A stretch of DNA of 64,000 bases from NCBI GenBank assembly GCA_902789735.1, contig CADAOZ010000003.1, forward strand, positions 1-64,000. The letters are read 5' to 3'. The translations under genes were made by a program, and so were the position numbers. Shown piece by piece: positions 1 to 8,177 of the stretch. Each line of letters opens with the position of its first letter. The first letter of the stretch is position 1. Source of the DNA: an uncultured Lachnospiraceae bacterium (GTDB lineage: Bacteria > Bacillota > Clostridia > Lachnospirales > Lachnospiraceae). The notes below the pieces were generated by a model, which did not search any database, was not told the origin of the DNA, and saw only the letters and a program-made list of their open reading frames with translations.

Positions 1-1
1 C

Positions 2-817
2 GACAAGGAGACCCTGCTGCTGACGCCCCAAAAGAAGAGCGACGGCAGCCTGAACACAGGTATCCTGACCAGGAACTGCTGGAAGACCGTCAACAACTGT
101 AAGTTCTGGTTCAAGGACAACGGCCGCAGGGCGCTGGGCTGGTGGACAGTGGGCAAGAGTACCTACTATATCACCAAGAAGACCGGCTGCTACAAGGGCA
201 TCAAAAAGATCGACGGCAAGTATTATGGATTCAAAGACTCCGGCGTCATGCTTAAAGGCTGGGCCAAAGTCAAGGACAAGTATTATTATTTCAATGCCAA
301 GAACGGCGTTATGGCGGCTAACACGAGCGTACAGGGCATCAAGGTCAATGACTCCGGCCTACCTGCCGGCGGCAACAACGCGGTCGAGATGCTGCTGAAG
401 GCCCAGAAGTATGGATCAGGCACAAAGTATCTGATTCTTGTCAACAGGAGCGCCCATAAGGTCGCGGTCTATCAGGGATCCAAGAACAACTGGAAGCAGA
501 TCCACTACTGGTCATGCTCGGTCGGTAAGGTCATCAAGGGTAAATCCATTACCCCTGCGGGTAATTTCAGGGTTTCCGGTTATAAGATCTACCGGTTCGG
601 GGCCCAGTCCAGATCCTTCTACTGCACCGTCCTTTCCTCCGGCAATATGATCCATTCCGTACAGTATGCCCACGGCGACAGCTCCCCTGTCCATGTGGTC
701 GACGGACGTCTCGGATATCATATTACCAACTCCTGTATCAGACTTCTGGTGGAGAACGCGAAATGGGTTTATAATAACTGTCATGAGGGCACTGCCGTCA
801 TCGTTTATAACCCGTGA
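2..817 (+). CDS. Cell-wall-binding L,D-transpeptidase (5' end outside window)
   Basis: The frame is open from the left edge, so the N-terminus is missing; 271 residues are visible. The first ~110 are aromatic- and glycine-rich repeats of the glucan/choline-binding type (GWW..., DGKYYGFKDSG, KDKYYYFNAKNG), which anchor proteins to the cell wall. The rest is a YkuD-type L,D-transpeptidase domain, which forms 3-3 cross-links or attaches proteins to peptidoglycan. The catalytic region reads GYHITNSCIRL, with the putative nucleophile Cys codon at 734-736, 27 residues from the C-terminus. Family members usually have SHGC before IRL; here it is TNSC, so His and Gly are replaced although Cys and Arg remain. 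An extracellular location is inferred. The domain call is confident; the activity is likely but not certain. Confidence 0.88.
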   Translation, partial: DKETLLLTPQKKSDGSLNTGILTRNCWKTVNNCKFWFKDNGRRALGWWTVGKSTYYITKKTGCYKGIKKIDGKYYGFKDSGVMLKGWAKVKDKYYYFNAKNGVMAANTSVQGIKVNDSGLPAGGNNAVEMLLKAQKYGSGTKYLILVNRSAHKVAVYQGSKNNWKQIHYWSCSVGKVIKGKSITPAGNFRVSGYKIYRFGAQSRSFYCTVLSSGNMIHSVQYAHGDSSPVHVVDGRLGYHITNSCIRLLVENAKWVYNNCHEGTAVIVYNP

Positions 818-843
818 TCAATTGATGGATTGATATTTTTCGG

Positions 844-876
844 CGGCCGGGAGCCTGTGTGCTTCCGGCCGATTTT
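844..876 (+). terminator. Rho-independent terminator after the L,D-transpeptidase
   Basis: A 10-bp GC-rich stem with one G-T pair (844-853 with 862-871) is followed by ATTTTA. It separates the transpeptidase gene from the TPR gene. Confidence 0.65.
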
Positions 877-913
877 AGCAGTCAATTGTTTTCATTTTTT
901 AGAGAGAATCATC

Positions 914-1789
914 GTGAAAAAATTTTTTTCTTCACCTGTTCATATAATTGCCCTGGTCCTGGCCGGGGTTCTGGCTCTGTCCGCGGTCCTCTATCATTTT
1001 CTTCCCCAGTGGCTTGACCTCGATCAGTCACCGGAAACGGCGGCCGCTGCCGCGACGGCGCAGAATGTGCCGAAGATTTCCCGGGAGGATCTGGATGCAT
1101 GGGCAAAAGCCCAGGCGGAAGCGGACAAGCAGGCGGAAGAGGAACGGCAGGCCCTGCTGGATGAAGCCGATGCCTTTACACAGGCTGTCAATGACGGTAA
1201 TTTTGAGGAAGCGCTGGAGCATCTGGATTATTTGGAAGCGCATATTACAGATCCGGATCTGCGGTTCCAGATTAAGCAGGCCAGAGCGGAACTGCTCTTT
1301 TCCCTGGGACGCTATGAGGAGACGATCGAGGCCTGTCAGGCGATCTTTGAGGTCGATGATACAGACGCGGACGGGAATTATCATTATATGATGGGCGTCA
1401 GTTATCTGAATCTGCAGCAGTACGAAAACGCGGAAGCGGCCCTGACAGAGGCCCTGGACCGGTCGGAGTCCGGTGAATACAGGCGCTTCCGGGGAACCAG
1501 CCGGGTGGCACTGGAAAAATTTGAGGAGGCTCTGGAAGATTTCAGCATGGCCCTGGAAGACGGCTATGATACGCCGGAGGTGCATTTCAATATGGGCATC
1601 TGCCTGATCCAGCTGGGAGATTACGCGAAAGGCAGAGACCATCTGGAGAAAGCCCTGGAGTCGGATGATCCGGAAGTGCAGAATTCCGCCAGGGAGCTGA
1701 TCGACCAGATCAACGAGTATGAGAAGGCGGGCGGTAACATGACAGCCGCGCCTGCAGGACAGGATAGTACACAGGAAAAAGCACAATGA
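914..1789 (+). CDS. Membrane-anchored TPR-repeat protein
   Basis: The protein has 291 residues if translation starts at the GTG at 914, which I prefer over the upstream ATG at 830. The ATG lies before the preceding terminator hairpin and has no ribosome binding site, whereas the GTG follows an AGAGAGA tract and is directly followed by a KKFF...ALVLAGVLAL signal-anchor. After the membrane segment comes an Ala/Glu-rich coiled stretch, then several tetratricopeptide repeats (for example YHYMMGVSYLNLQQYENAEAAL and VHFNMGICLIQLGDYAKGRDHL regions). Such proteins are scaffolds for extracytoplasmic protein complexes; no partner can be read from the sequence. hisB starts 75 bp downstream on the same strand. 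Confidence 0.8.
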   Translation: MKKFFSSPVHIIALVLAGVLALSAVLYHFLPQWLDLDQSPETAAAAATAQNVPKISREDLDAWAKAQAEADKQAEEERQALLDEADAFTQAVNDGNFEEALEHLDYLEAHITDPDLRFQIKQARAELLFSLGRYEETIEACQAIFEVDDTDADGNYHYMMGVSYLNLQQYENAEAALTEALDRSESGEYRRFRGTSRVALEKFEEALEDFSMALEDGYDTPEVHFNMGICLIQLGDYAKGRDHLEKALESDDPEVQNSARELIDQINEYEKAGGNMTAAPAGQDSTQEKAQ

Positions 1790-1864
1790 TCCGTCCTGTT
1801 TTGAACAGAAGGATAGTAAGGACCTGCGGCCCGCCGGCCGGGAAGAAGCACAGGAACAGAGAGG

Positions 1865-2473
1865 ATGAATATGGATAATCAGATCGTAAGGACCGCGACT
1901 GTCAACCGGGTGACCAAAGAAACCAGGATCCGTTGTACGCTGTGCCTGGATGGCAGCGGACAGTATGACATCAACACCGGAATTGGTTTTTTTGACCATA
2001 TGCTCAGCGGCTTTGCAAGGCATGGCCTTTTTGACCTGACGCTGACCTGCGAGGGAGATCTGGAGATCGATTCCCATCATACGATTGAAGACTGCGGGAT
2101 TGTCCTGGGAGAATGTATCCGGCAGGCCGTCGGGGACAAAAAAGCCATCCGGCGGTTCGGCCATGTAATACTGCCCATGGATGAGGCCCTGATCCTGTGC
2201 GCTGTCGACCTTTCCGGGCGCCCTTACTATCAGTCGGATCTGGCTTTTACAGTTCCGGTGATCGGACAGATGGATACAGAGATGGTAAAGGAATTTTTCT
2301 ATTCTGTTTCCTACGCAGGGATGATGAATCTGCATTTCAAACAGTTTACCGGTCAGAACAATCATCATATCGCGGAATGCGCTTTTAAAGCGTTTGGAAA
2401 AGCGCTGGATATGGCTGTCATGCATGAACCCAGGATGGGGGATGCGGTATGGAGCACCAAGGGCGTACTTTGA
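1865..2473 (+). CDS. hisB: Imidazoleglycerol-phosphate dehydratase
   Basis: The protein has 202 residues, the usual length for monofunctional HisB. The enzyme dehydrates imidazole glycerol phosphate to imidazole acetol phosphate in histidine biosynthesis, in the cytosol. Diagnostic motifs are GIGFFDHML, DSHHTIEDCGI (metal-binding His/Glu), QNNHHIAECAFKA and the C-terminal PxxxxAVWSTKGVL-like end. The start ATG at 1865 follows AGAGAGG; a second ATG six bases later is possible. No other his gene is present here, so histidine biosynthesis is either scattered in this genome or the rest lies outside the window. The neighbouring genes are cell-surface functions and give no functional link. Confidence 0.95.
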   Translation: MNMDNQIVRTATVNRVTKETRIRCTLCLDGSGQYDINTGIGFFDHMLSGFARHGLFDLTLTCEGDLEIDSHHTIEDCGIVLGECIRQAVGDKKAIRRFGHVILPMDEALILCAVDLSGRPYYQSDLAFTVPVIGQMDTEMVKEFFYSVSYAGMMNLHFKQFTGQNNHHIAECAFKAFGKALDMAVMHEPRMGDAVWSTKGVL

Positions 2474-2587
2474 CCCGCGATTGGATCACCAGCAGGTACT
2501 GTGGCCTGAAGACAGCCGGCAGTGCCTGCTTTCTGTATCGACAGAAAGATAAATGTAAGGGAAAATATTCCTGAAAAGGAGAAATGG

Positions 2588-4624
2588 ATGCGCTGTGGAT
2601 ATTGCGGAAAGATAATAGTGGACGGATCAAAATTCTGTGCACACTGCGGTCAGCCTGTTTCCGGGCGGCCGGCGGAGCAGCAGAAGTCCCGGGATCCCGG
2701 ATTTGTCAGCGGCGGTTTTTTTGAGTCGGACGATTTCAATTTTGATGAGGATGGCATGGAGCCGGACAGATCCGCAGGCAGGAGCAGTGATATGGCGGAC
2801 CGGACCATGTCGCTGGATGATATTTCAAAAATACTGCGGGAGAGGTCCAGAGAATATGAACAGGAGTATCCCGGCGCCGCAGGCAGCGTTTCTGCTGCCG
2901 GAAGCTCCGCGGGCCGGAGGCCGGAGGCCGCCGCCGAGGATTACGGACCCGACAGCGATGATTTCGGCCTGGGCAGTGAGTACATCAGTACCGGCGGCGA
3001 GGAATTCGGTTCCCGGCCGGTAAATCAGGGACAGCGTCCGAAGGAGTACCAAAAGCCGGCGCAGCAGCAGGGCAGCCGGGTGCGCGGCCCTGCCAAAGAG
3101 GATTCCGGACCTGGTTTCCGGGCAGCCGGGACTGCCGGAGTGGGAAGCGCCGCCAAAGGCCGCCCCGCGGATGAAGGCAGGGCGGAGCAGAGCAGGGGCA
3201 GAGCAGGAAGCAGCCAAAATGCCGGCAGAGCGGCCGCGCCGGAGGCCGCAGGCAGAAGCGGGCCGCACACAGGTGCCGGACCCGGCAATGCGGCGCAGGC
3301 AGAAACCATCAGGGGAACAGCAGGAGCGGGCGCGGAAAGTGCCGGAAGCGGCAGGGGTGCCGGGGCAAAGCCCGTGATCACTGCCCCCGGTCCGGACAGC
3401 GGCGGAAGCGGCGCAGGGAGTACAGGCGGCCATGACCGGAAAAACATCCTGCAGATCATTATCATTCTGCTGGTGGTCCTGATCGTTGCCATGCTTGGCG
3501 TGATTTTGTTTATCAGACTCCGGAATCCCGAAAAGACGGACACAGGGGATGAGACGGTGGTGGAGAATGATCCTTATCCGGAACCTGACCCGGGAGATGC
3601 GGAAGATATATCCCCTGATCCCGAGCCTGACCCGGAGCCCGACCCGGGGACAGTTGAGAACAGTCCTGATCCCGAACCCGACCCGGGGCAGGGCGCTAGC
3701 ATCACTGAAACGGAAGATGACCAGACAGGTCCCGGACCCGATTCCGATGCAGGAATCCTGGATGTGTTTACATATGACGGCCATACATATGCTCTGGTGC
3801 AGGCAGGAGATGTCAACGTCACGGATACAAACGCGATGCTGGAATGGTGTCAGGCCCAGGGCGGCTACGCCGCGACGATCTCCTCTTACAGTGAGCTTGT
3901 GCTTCTTTATAACCGGATGCTGGATGATGGCGTTTACGACGCCAGTTTTGGTCTGACCAGTGACGGCGGGGGCTGGTACTGGTCGGGGCCGGAAGCAAGT
4001 GATATTGTCATCTGGGGCAAAGGAGCGCCGGGCGGCAACCGGATCAACGGGTGCGCGCATTTTGACGGGAAGGTCCAGGACGGTTCCTGGCAGGCCGGTA
4101 CGATCGGCAGCGACAGCCGCTTCCTGTGTGAATGGGAAGGCGTGAACGGGCAGTATGAAAGCGCTAAAGTCGTGCCGCTCATCAGCAGTACCAGCTTCGT
4201 CTATGACGATCACAATTATGCCATCCTGGACATGAGCAATTACGGGATTGACGAGATCGATGAAGAAAATACGAATGATGACTATCTGGGCTACGAGGCG
4301 CTGAACCGTTTCTGTACGGTCAGGGGCGGCCATCTTGCGGTCATCTATGATTCGCAGGAGAATGCTTTCCTTTACAGCAAGGTAAAAGAACTCGGCGCCA
4401 AATCCGCCTTCTTTGGATACAGCGATTACAGAAGCGAAGGAAGCTGGGAATGGGTCACCGGAAACAGCAGTTACACCAACTGGTCAACGGGCCAGCCCAA
4501 CCAGACCAATGCCATGGAAGACTATGCCCAGTTCTATCGGGAAGCGACAGACGGAACATGGAATGACGCGCCTTTCGGCGTCAATACAACGCTGTTCATC
4601 ATTGAGTGGGATTATTCCCGCTGA
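2588..4624 (+). CDS. Zinc-ribbon, single-pass membrane protein with two C-type-lectin-like domains
   Basis: The start at 2588 is set by AAAAGGAG seven bases upstream; 678 residues. Residues 1-22 form a zinc ribbon (CGYCGK...CAHCGQ: Cys 3, 6, 17, 20). Then comes a long, low-complexity Gly/Ala/Arg/Ser-rich stretch, a transmembrane helix at about 285-312 (ILQIIIILLVVLIVAMLGVI), and an acidic Pro-Asp-Glu repeat stalk (PDPEPDPEPDPG). Two C-type-lectin-like domains follow, at about 395-515 and 537-678. The second is clear (WEWVTGN, TNWSTGQPNQT, EDYAQF, DGTWNDAPF). The topology implies a cytosolic zinc ribbon and lectin-like domains outside the cell. Ligand and role are unknown; surface binding or a substrate presented to another enzyme is conceivable. 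A strong terminator follows. Confidence 0.82.
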   Translation: MRCGYCGKIIVDGSKFCAHCGQPVSGRPAEQQKSRDPGFVSGGFFESDDFNFDEDGMEPDRSAGRSSDMADRTMSLDDISKILRERSREYEQEYPGAAGSVSAAGSSAGRRPEAAAEDYGPDSDDFGLGSEYISTGGEEFGSRPVNQGQRPKEYQKPAQQQGSRVRGPAKEDSGPGFRAAGTAGVGSAAKGRPADEGRAEQSRGRAGSSQNAGRAAAPEAAGRSGPHTGAGPGNAAQAETIRGTAGAGAESAGSGRGAGAKPVITAPGPDSGGSGAGSTGGHDRKNILQIIIILLVVLIVAMLGVILFIRLRNPEKTDTGDETVVENDPYPEPDPGDAEDISPDPEPDPEPDPGTVENSPDPEPDPGQGASITETEDDQTGPGPDSDAGILDVFTYDGHTYALVQAGDVNVTDTNAMLEWCQAQGGYAATISSYSELVLLYNRMLDDGVYDASFGLTSDGGGWYWSGPEASDIVIWGKGAPGGNRINGCAHFDGKVQDGSWQAGTIGSDSRFLCEWEGVNGQYESAKVVPLISSTSFVYDDHNYAILDMSNYGIDEIDEENTNDDYLGYEALNRFCTVRGGHLAVIYDSQENAFLYSKVKELGAKSAFFGYSDYRSEGSWEWVTGNSSYTNWSTGQPNQTNAMEDYAQFYREATDGTWNDAPFGVNTTLFIIEWDYSR

Positions 4625-4680
4625 CAGAGACGGCGGAGGCTGAAAGGACAGCAGCGATACAGACAATAGCATGATCAGAA

Positions 4681-4724
4681 AAACGTCCTGCAGGGAGCGC
4701 GTGCTTCCTGCAGGACGTTTTTTC
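4681..4724. terminator. Bidirectional Rho-independent terminator
   Basis: AACGTCCTGCAGG pairs perfectly with CCTGCAGGACGTT around a 12-base loop. It is flanked by a T-run on the right and an A-run on the left. It lies between the convergent lectin-domain gene and the sulfatase-like gene and can serve both. Confidence 0.9.
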
Positions 4725-4744
4725 AGGTTCGCGGTATCAGCTGC

Positions 4745-7402
4745 TTAATTATCTTCAGATCCGGTGCTGGTGGTCTCCAGACCGCTGGAATTCTCCTGAT
4801 CTTCAATGACGTTGGACCCAAGGAGGCCGTGGATGGTATCAAAACGAAGCAGAGCTTCCTTATAATCATAGACGTAACCGGCGATCCAGTATCGTCCGGA
4901 AGTGATCCAGGCAGTGTCGACTTCGGCTGTGTAAACATCCCTTTCCTCATCATAAGACATCAGGACGCTCTGTGTTTCCATAGGATTCTGCTCATCCCAG
5001 ATATACAGATAGCAGTCCCGTTCGGTGGCTTTCCTGTAGTAGAGGTCGGAGACGGACAGATGCATGATGCCCGTCCGCTGGGAGTAATCATCGATGATCA
5101 GTGTACCAAAGCCCATGCCCCGGTTCATATTGAAGGAGCAGCTGTCCACGACCATGCCAAGCCGGTTATTATAGACGACGATATTGAGCCCTTTGCCGAT
5201 CTCGGCGCATTCGATACCGTCAATGGTAATATCACAGAAATCTCCGTTGGCGTAGCCTGCAGAGCTCATGGAATAGGGCTTGCCGTCCGGCAGTGTGCCG
5301 GTATGGGTCAGGACAGTATTCTCTTCAAAACTCTCATAAATGTCATCCGAAGTGATGACAGCCAGCATGGCCCAGTGGCTTTTCCAGCCAAGTTCAATGG
5401 TCAGGCCCAGATCCTGCAGGAGCTTTTGCTCATTCATGGTCGCGCGGCGGGAAATATCATCCCGGGTGGCCATCAGGATCGTATACTCGTCCGGATCCAG
5501 CTGCCCCAGCATGGCCAGATAATCCTCGCTGTAGCGGTGGCGGAACATGGTCACATCTCCGTAGCGGGAGGCGATTTCCTCATATTTTTTCCGGCCTTTC
5601 CTGACCATGATGCGGAGCCTTCCGACCCGGTCCTCCAGCAGGGAGACATCCATCTCACCGGACCAGACGCCGTTGTCCTGCAGCTCCAGATCGATCTGCT
5701 GCAGCTTTTTGCCCTCCCGGCTGTCGACCTGCAGGCGGACGCCTTCGTAATCGCCCTCATAATTGACCATACCGTCAACGGAGACCGTAGCGGTGCCGGT
5801 AGATTCGACATAGTCCGTCACTTCTATGAAAATATCTTCGACGCTGTTTTCACTGAGGGTCAGGACAGGACTGCTTTCTTTCAGGCCGGCCAGGTCGATC
5901 ATGAACTGGGATTTGGCTGTCAATTCGTTTTCAACAAAGGCCAGACCGTATTCTTCGATCAGAGTATCTTCATCGGAGAACAGATTGGCGCCCAGGCCCA
6001 GACGGTCCCCTTTGATTTTCGCGCCCAGAGCGGCAATGGTGGTCGGGAAATCATCCATCGTGGAATACTGGCGTACCCGGCCGGGTTCTTCCGGAGCAGC
6101 CGCGGCGTTGATATATGCCGTATAGACCTTGCGGTCATAGTTCTCAGGAACATTGATACAGTAGTCCACATCCATGGTGGGATGGTCTCCGGAAATAACG
6201 ATGGTCGTATCTTCGTAGAAATCCTGCTGTTGTACCCAGCGGACGAACTCTGTTACCTGCCTGTCAGAGCAGGCAATGACGTTGGAATAGCGGTCATCTC
6301 CATATTCGTCCGTGCACAGATCGCATACATATCCGTTTTCGAAATGGGTATCTACGGTCAGAATGGTCAGGTTGAAAGGTTCTTCCGCCGCCGCCAGCTC
6401 CGTCAGGGAGTTTCTGGCAAAGGAAAACAGTTTCTCATCTTCATACCCCCACCATACATTATAATCGGGCGGAATCCAGCCCTGTTCTTTGGCGTAGGTA
6501 TAATCGTAAATATCATAACCGCCATGGCTGGTGAAATAGGTCTGCCTGCCGCCGAATACAGCATCGGAACCCAGCAGGAAGACGTTATGATAACCCTGAT
6601 CCTGCAGGATATCGCCCATGTTGGTGACATCCGCGAAGAAACTGTTCTGGCTGCTCATGACATTGTTATCCAGAGCGATTTTGAGAGGAAGGCCCGAAGT
6701 CTGGGCAAAAATGCCTCCCATCGTCCAGGTGGATCCGGTCAGGGAATAGCCGCCGTTCAGCTTGCCGCTGCTGCCGCCGAAATTCTCATTTTCTTCCGAG
6801 AGCTGCGTCAGCTGGTCAATGACATTGTTGGAAAAGGCGCCCCCGTTTTCTTCATCCGCATAGGTGACCTCTATGGATTCCAGTACAATATAGATCAGAT
6901 TCCTTTTCTTTTCGGGGAAGGAGATGGACGTTTTATCGGGATCCACATAATTGTCTTCGATAAAAGTGGAGCCCACGGTCTGGGAACGGATAAAACTGAC
7001 CACATCCAGTTTTACGCAGGTGATGACCAGCAGGATGACAAAAGCGGCAAAACTGGCCAGAAAAGAACGGGCCAGGACCCTGCCATAGGACGGCTTACCT
7101 GCGTTCAGGCGAAGAAGCAGGCAGATGACAGCCATGATCAGCAGACAGGGAAGGAGCGCGCCTGTCAGATATTTCTGGATCATACCGCCGCCTGTGCCGG
7201 TAATGCCGGTCGACAGCTGGATGATCACTTCGTCCATTGTCAGTTTGCCCCAGGTCGCCAGCATCCATCTGGCGCTGCAGGCAAACAAAAGGAACAGAAA
7301 AGAAAAGAACAGGGATAGAAATACCAGTATTTTATGCGGCTGATGTACTTTCTTTTCAGAGATATCAGCTTTATGAGAGTGATTGTTTCGTTTATTTTTC
7401 AT
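4745..7402 (-). CDS. LTA synthase family / sulfatase-fold membrane enzyme
   Basis: The protein has 885 residues. Three or more membrane helices lie in the first ~150 residues (LVFLSLFFSFLFLLF, LLPCLLIMAVICLLL, FAAFVILLVITCV), followed by an extracellular alkaline-phosphatase/sulfatase-fold domain at about 165-500. Visible landmarks are NLIYIVLESIE, the region LTGSTWTMGGIF containing the likely Thr nucleophile, TVDTHFENG, and VISGDHPTMD with metal-binding Asp/His. This matches phosphoglycerol transferases (LtaS/MdoB-like). The ~380-residue C-terminal extension is unusual for LtaS itself and includes Asp-rich beta segments I do not recognise. The start follows GGAG at a long spacing. The exact acceptor (lipoteichoic acid, membrane glycolipid or other glycan) cannot be told. 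Confidence 0.85.
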   Translation of the reverse strand: MKNKRNNHSHKADISEKKVHQPHKILVFLSLFFSFLFLLFACSARWMLATWGKLTMDEVIIQLSTGITGTGGGMIQKYLTGALLPCLLIMAVICLLLRLNAGKPSYGRVLARSFLASFAAFVILLVITCVKLDVVSFIRSQTVGSTFIEDNYVDPDKTSISFPEKKRNLIYIVLESIEVTYADEENGGAFSNNVIDQLTQLSEENENFGGSSGKLNGGYSLTGSTWTMGGIFAQTSGLPLKIALDNNVMSSQNSFFADVTNMGDILQDQGYHNVFLLGSDAVFGGRQTYFTSHGGYDIYDYTYAKEQGWIPPDYNVWWGYEDEKLFSFARNSLTELAAAEEPFNLTILTVDTHFENGYVCDLCTDEYGDDRYSNVIACSDRQVTEFVRWVQQQDFYEDTTIVISGDHPTMDVDYCINVPENYDRKVYTAYINAAAAPEEPGRVRQYSTMDDFPTTIAALGAKIKGDRLGLGANLFSDEDTLIEEYGLAFVENELTAKSQFMIDLAGLKESSPVLTLSENSVEDIFIEVTDYVESTGTATVSVDGMVNYEGDYEGVRLQVDSREGKKLQQIDLELQDNGVWSGEMDVSLLEDRVGRLRIMVRKGRKKYEEIASRYGDVTMFRHRYSEDYLAMLGQLDPDEYTILMATRDDISRRATMNEQKLLQDLGLTIELGWKSHWAMLAVITSDDIYESFEENTVLTHTGTLPDGKPYSMSSAGYANGDFCDITIDGIECAEIGKGLNIVVYNNRLGMVVDSCSFNMNRGMGFGTLIIDDYSQRTGIMHLSVSDLYYRKATERDCYLYIWDEQNPMETQSVLMSYDEERDVYTAEVDTAWITSGRYWIAGYVYDYKEALLRFDTIHGLLGSNVIEDQENSSGLETTSTGSEDN

Positions 7403-7452
7403 GAATAATTATGATTTCTCCATCGGATAAATGTGGAATAATCGATGATACT

Positions 7453-7552
7453 CCGGGAAGGCAGCGTCCGGTATTGTCAGTGCGCCGGGAAGGCAGCGTC
7501 CGGTATTGTCAGTGCGCCGGGAAGGCAGCGTCCGGTATTGTCAGTGCGCCGG
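7453..7552. repeat. Tandem array, 32-bp unit, three copies
   Basis: Three virtually identical 32-bp units begin at 7453, 7485 and 7517, with a few bases of a fourth. Each contains GGCAGCGTCCGGTATTGTC. It sits upstream of the leftward sulfatase-like gene. No coding function is seen. Confidence 0.9.
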
Positions 7553-7709
7553 AGGTTAGTTTCATCTATAACTGTATTATCATAAATGCTTTTTGTAAAA
7601 ACCGCAATACAGCCGCAGCAAAAGCGTTTTTTCATGGAGTAAAAATCCTGCGCCTGCATAAAGAGATCTGTTATAGATAAGAGATCTGTTATAATAGACT
7701 TATTTTCGT

Positions 7710-7748
7710 AAAAAAAGTCTCCCGAACCAGGGGTGTGCTCGGGAGACT
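7710..7748 (-). terminator. Leftward Rho-independent terminator
   Basis: Perfect 10-bp stem AGTCTCCCGA/TCGGGAGACT, followed on the minus strand by seven or more U. It has no annotated upstream gene. Confidence 0.8.
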
Positions 7749-7963
7749 CAGGGGAGGGGTATATGCAAAAGTTTTTCAACTTTCCATATCTATATGGATC
7801 GAATCCGATACGGATCATATCCTGTATAGGACCCAATCCGGTATGGAATTATTTTCTATATGAAATTGTAAGATCTGGCAGGCGGTCATCGCCATCGGAT
7901 GACCTCTGTCTTCCTTACAGCAATTACTGTACCAGAACCGGGATTTCTGTGCCTGTCAAATCT
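7710..7963 (-). ncRNA. Candidate structured leftward small RNA with its own terminator
   Basis: The 775-bp gap at 7403-8177 has no convincing gene. On the minus strand a TATAAT box (7970-7975) is followed, in order, by small hairpins (7932-7949, and a 7-bp perfect stem at 7885-7905 with arms GGTCATC/GATGACC). A perfect Rho-independent terminator follows (10-bp arms 7716-7725 and 7739-7748, then a U-run). The terminator cannot serve any annotated gene, because none reads leftward into it. A transcript of about 250 nt is inferred. A -35 box is not evident, and I do not recognise a known family. Confidence 0.35.
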
Positions 7964-8071
7964 GATTGCATTATAAGTCAAATCTTGCTTAAGAGTGCCG
8001 GCACCACCGGGAAAGCCGCTGAAATTCTTTATTTTACGGGAAAATTAACAGACGAATCTGAAAAAGAATGC

Positions 8072-8077
8072 TATAAT
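8072..8077 (+). promoter_or_regulatory. -10 box for the FKBP isomerase gene
   Basis: TATAAT about 100 bp before the gene, in AT-rich sequence. The -35 is weak: TTAACA lies 21 bp upstream. Confidence 0.45.
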
Positions 8078-8177
8078 AGCAATGTTGCCGCCGGGAGACC
8101 GTTTCCAGACCGGGACCGCGGTGCAAAAAGGATTATAATACGGTCCTTTCCAGACTGGCAGGACCGGAGAGGAGATT

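Noticed and set aside
1028..2425. A 465-codon open frame opposite the TPR and hisB genes
   Set aside because: It crosses two unrelated real genes and has no recognisable domain.
4829..7318. An 829-codon open frame on the plus strand opposite the LTA-synthase-like gene
   Set aside because: It mirrors the codon structure of the real gene, has no matching protein family or ribosome binding site, and its composition is that of an antisense frame in GC-ending codon DNA.
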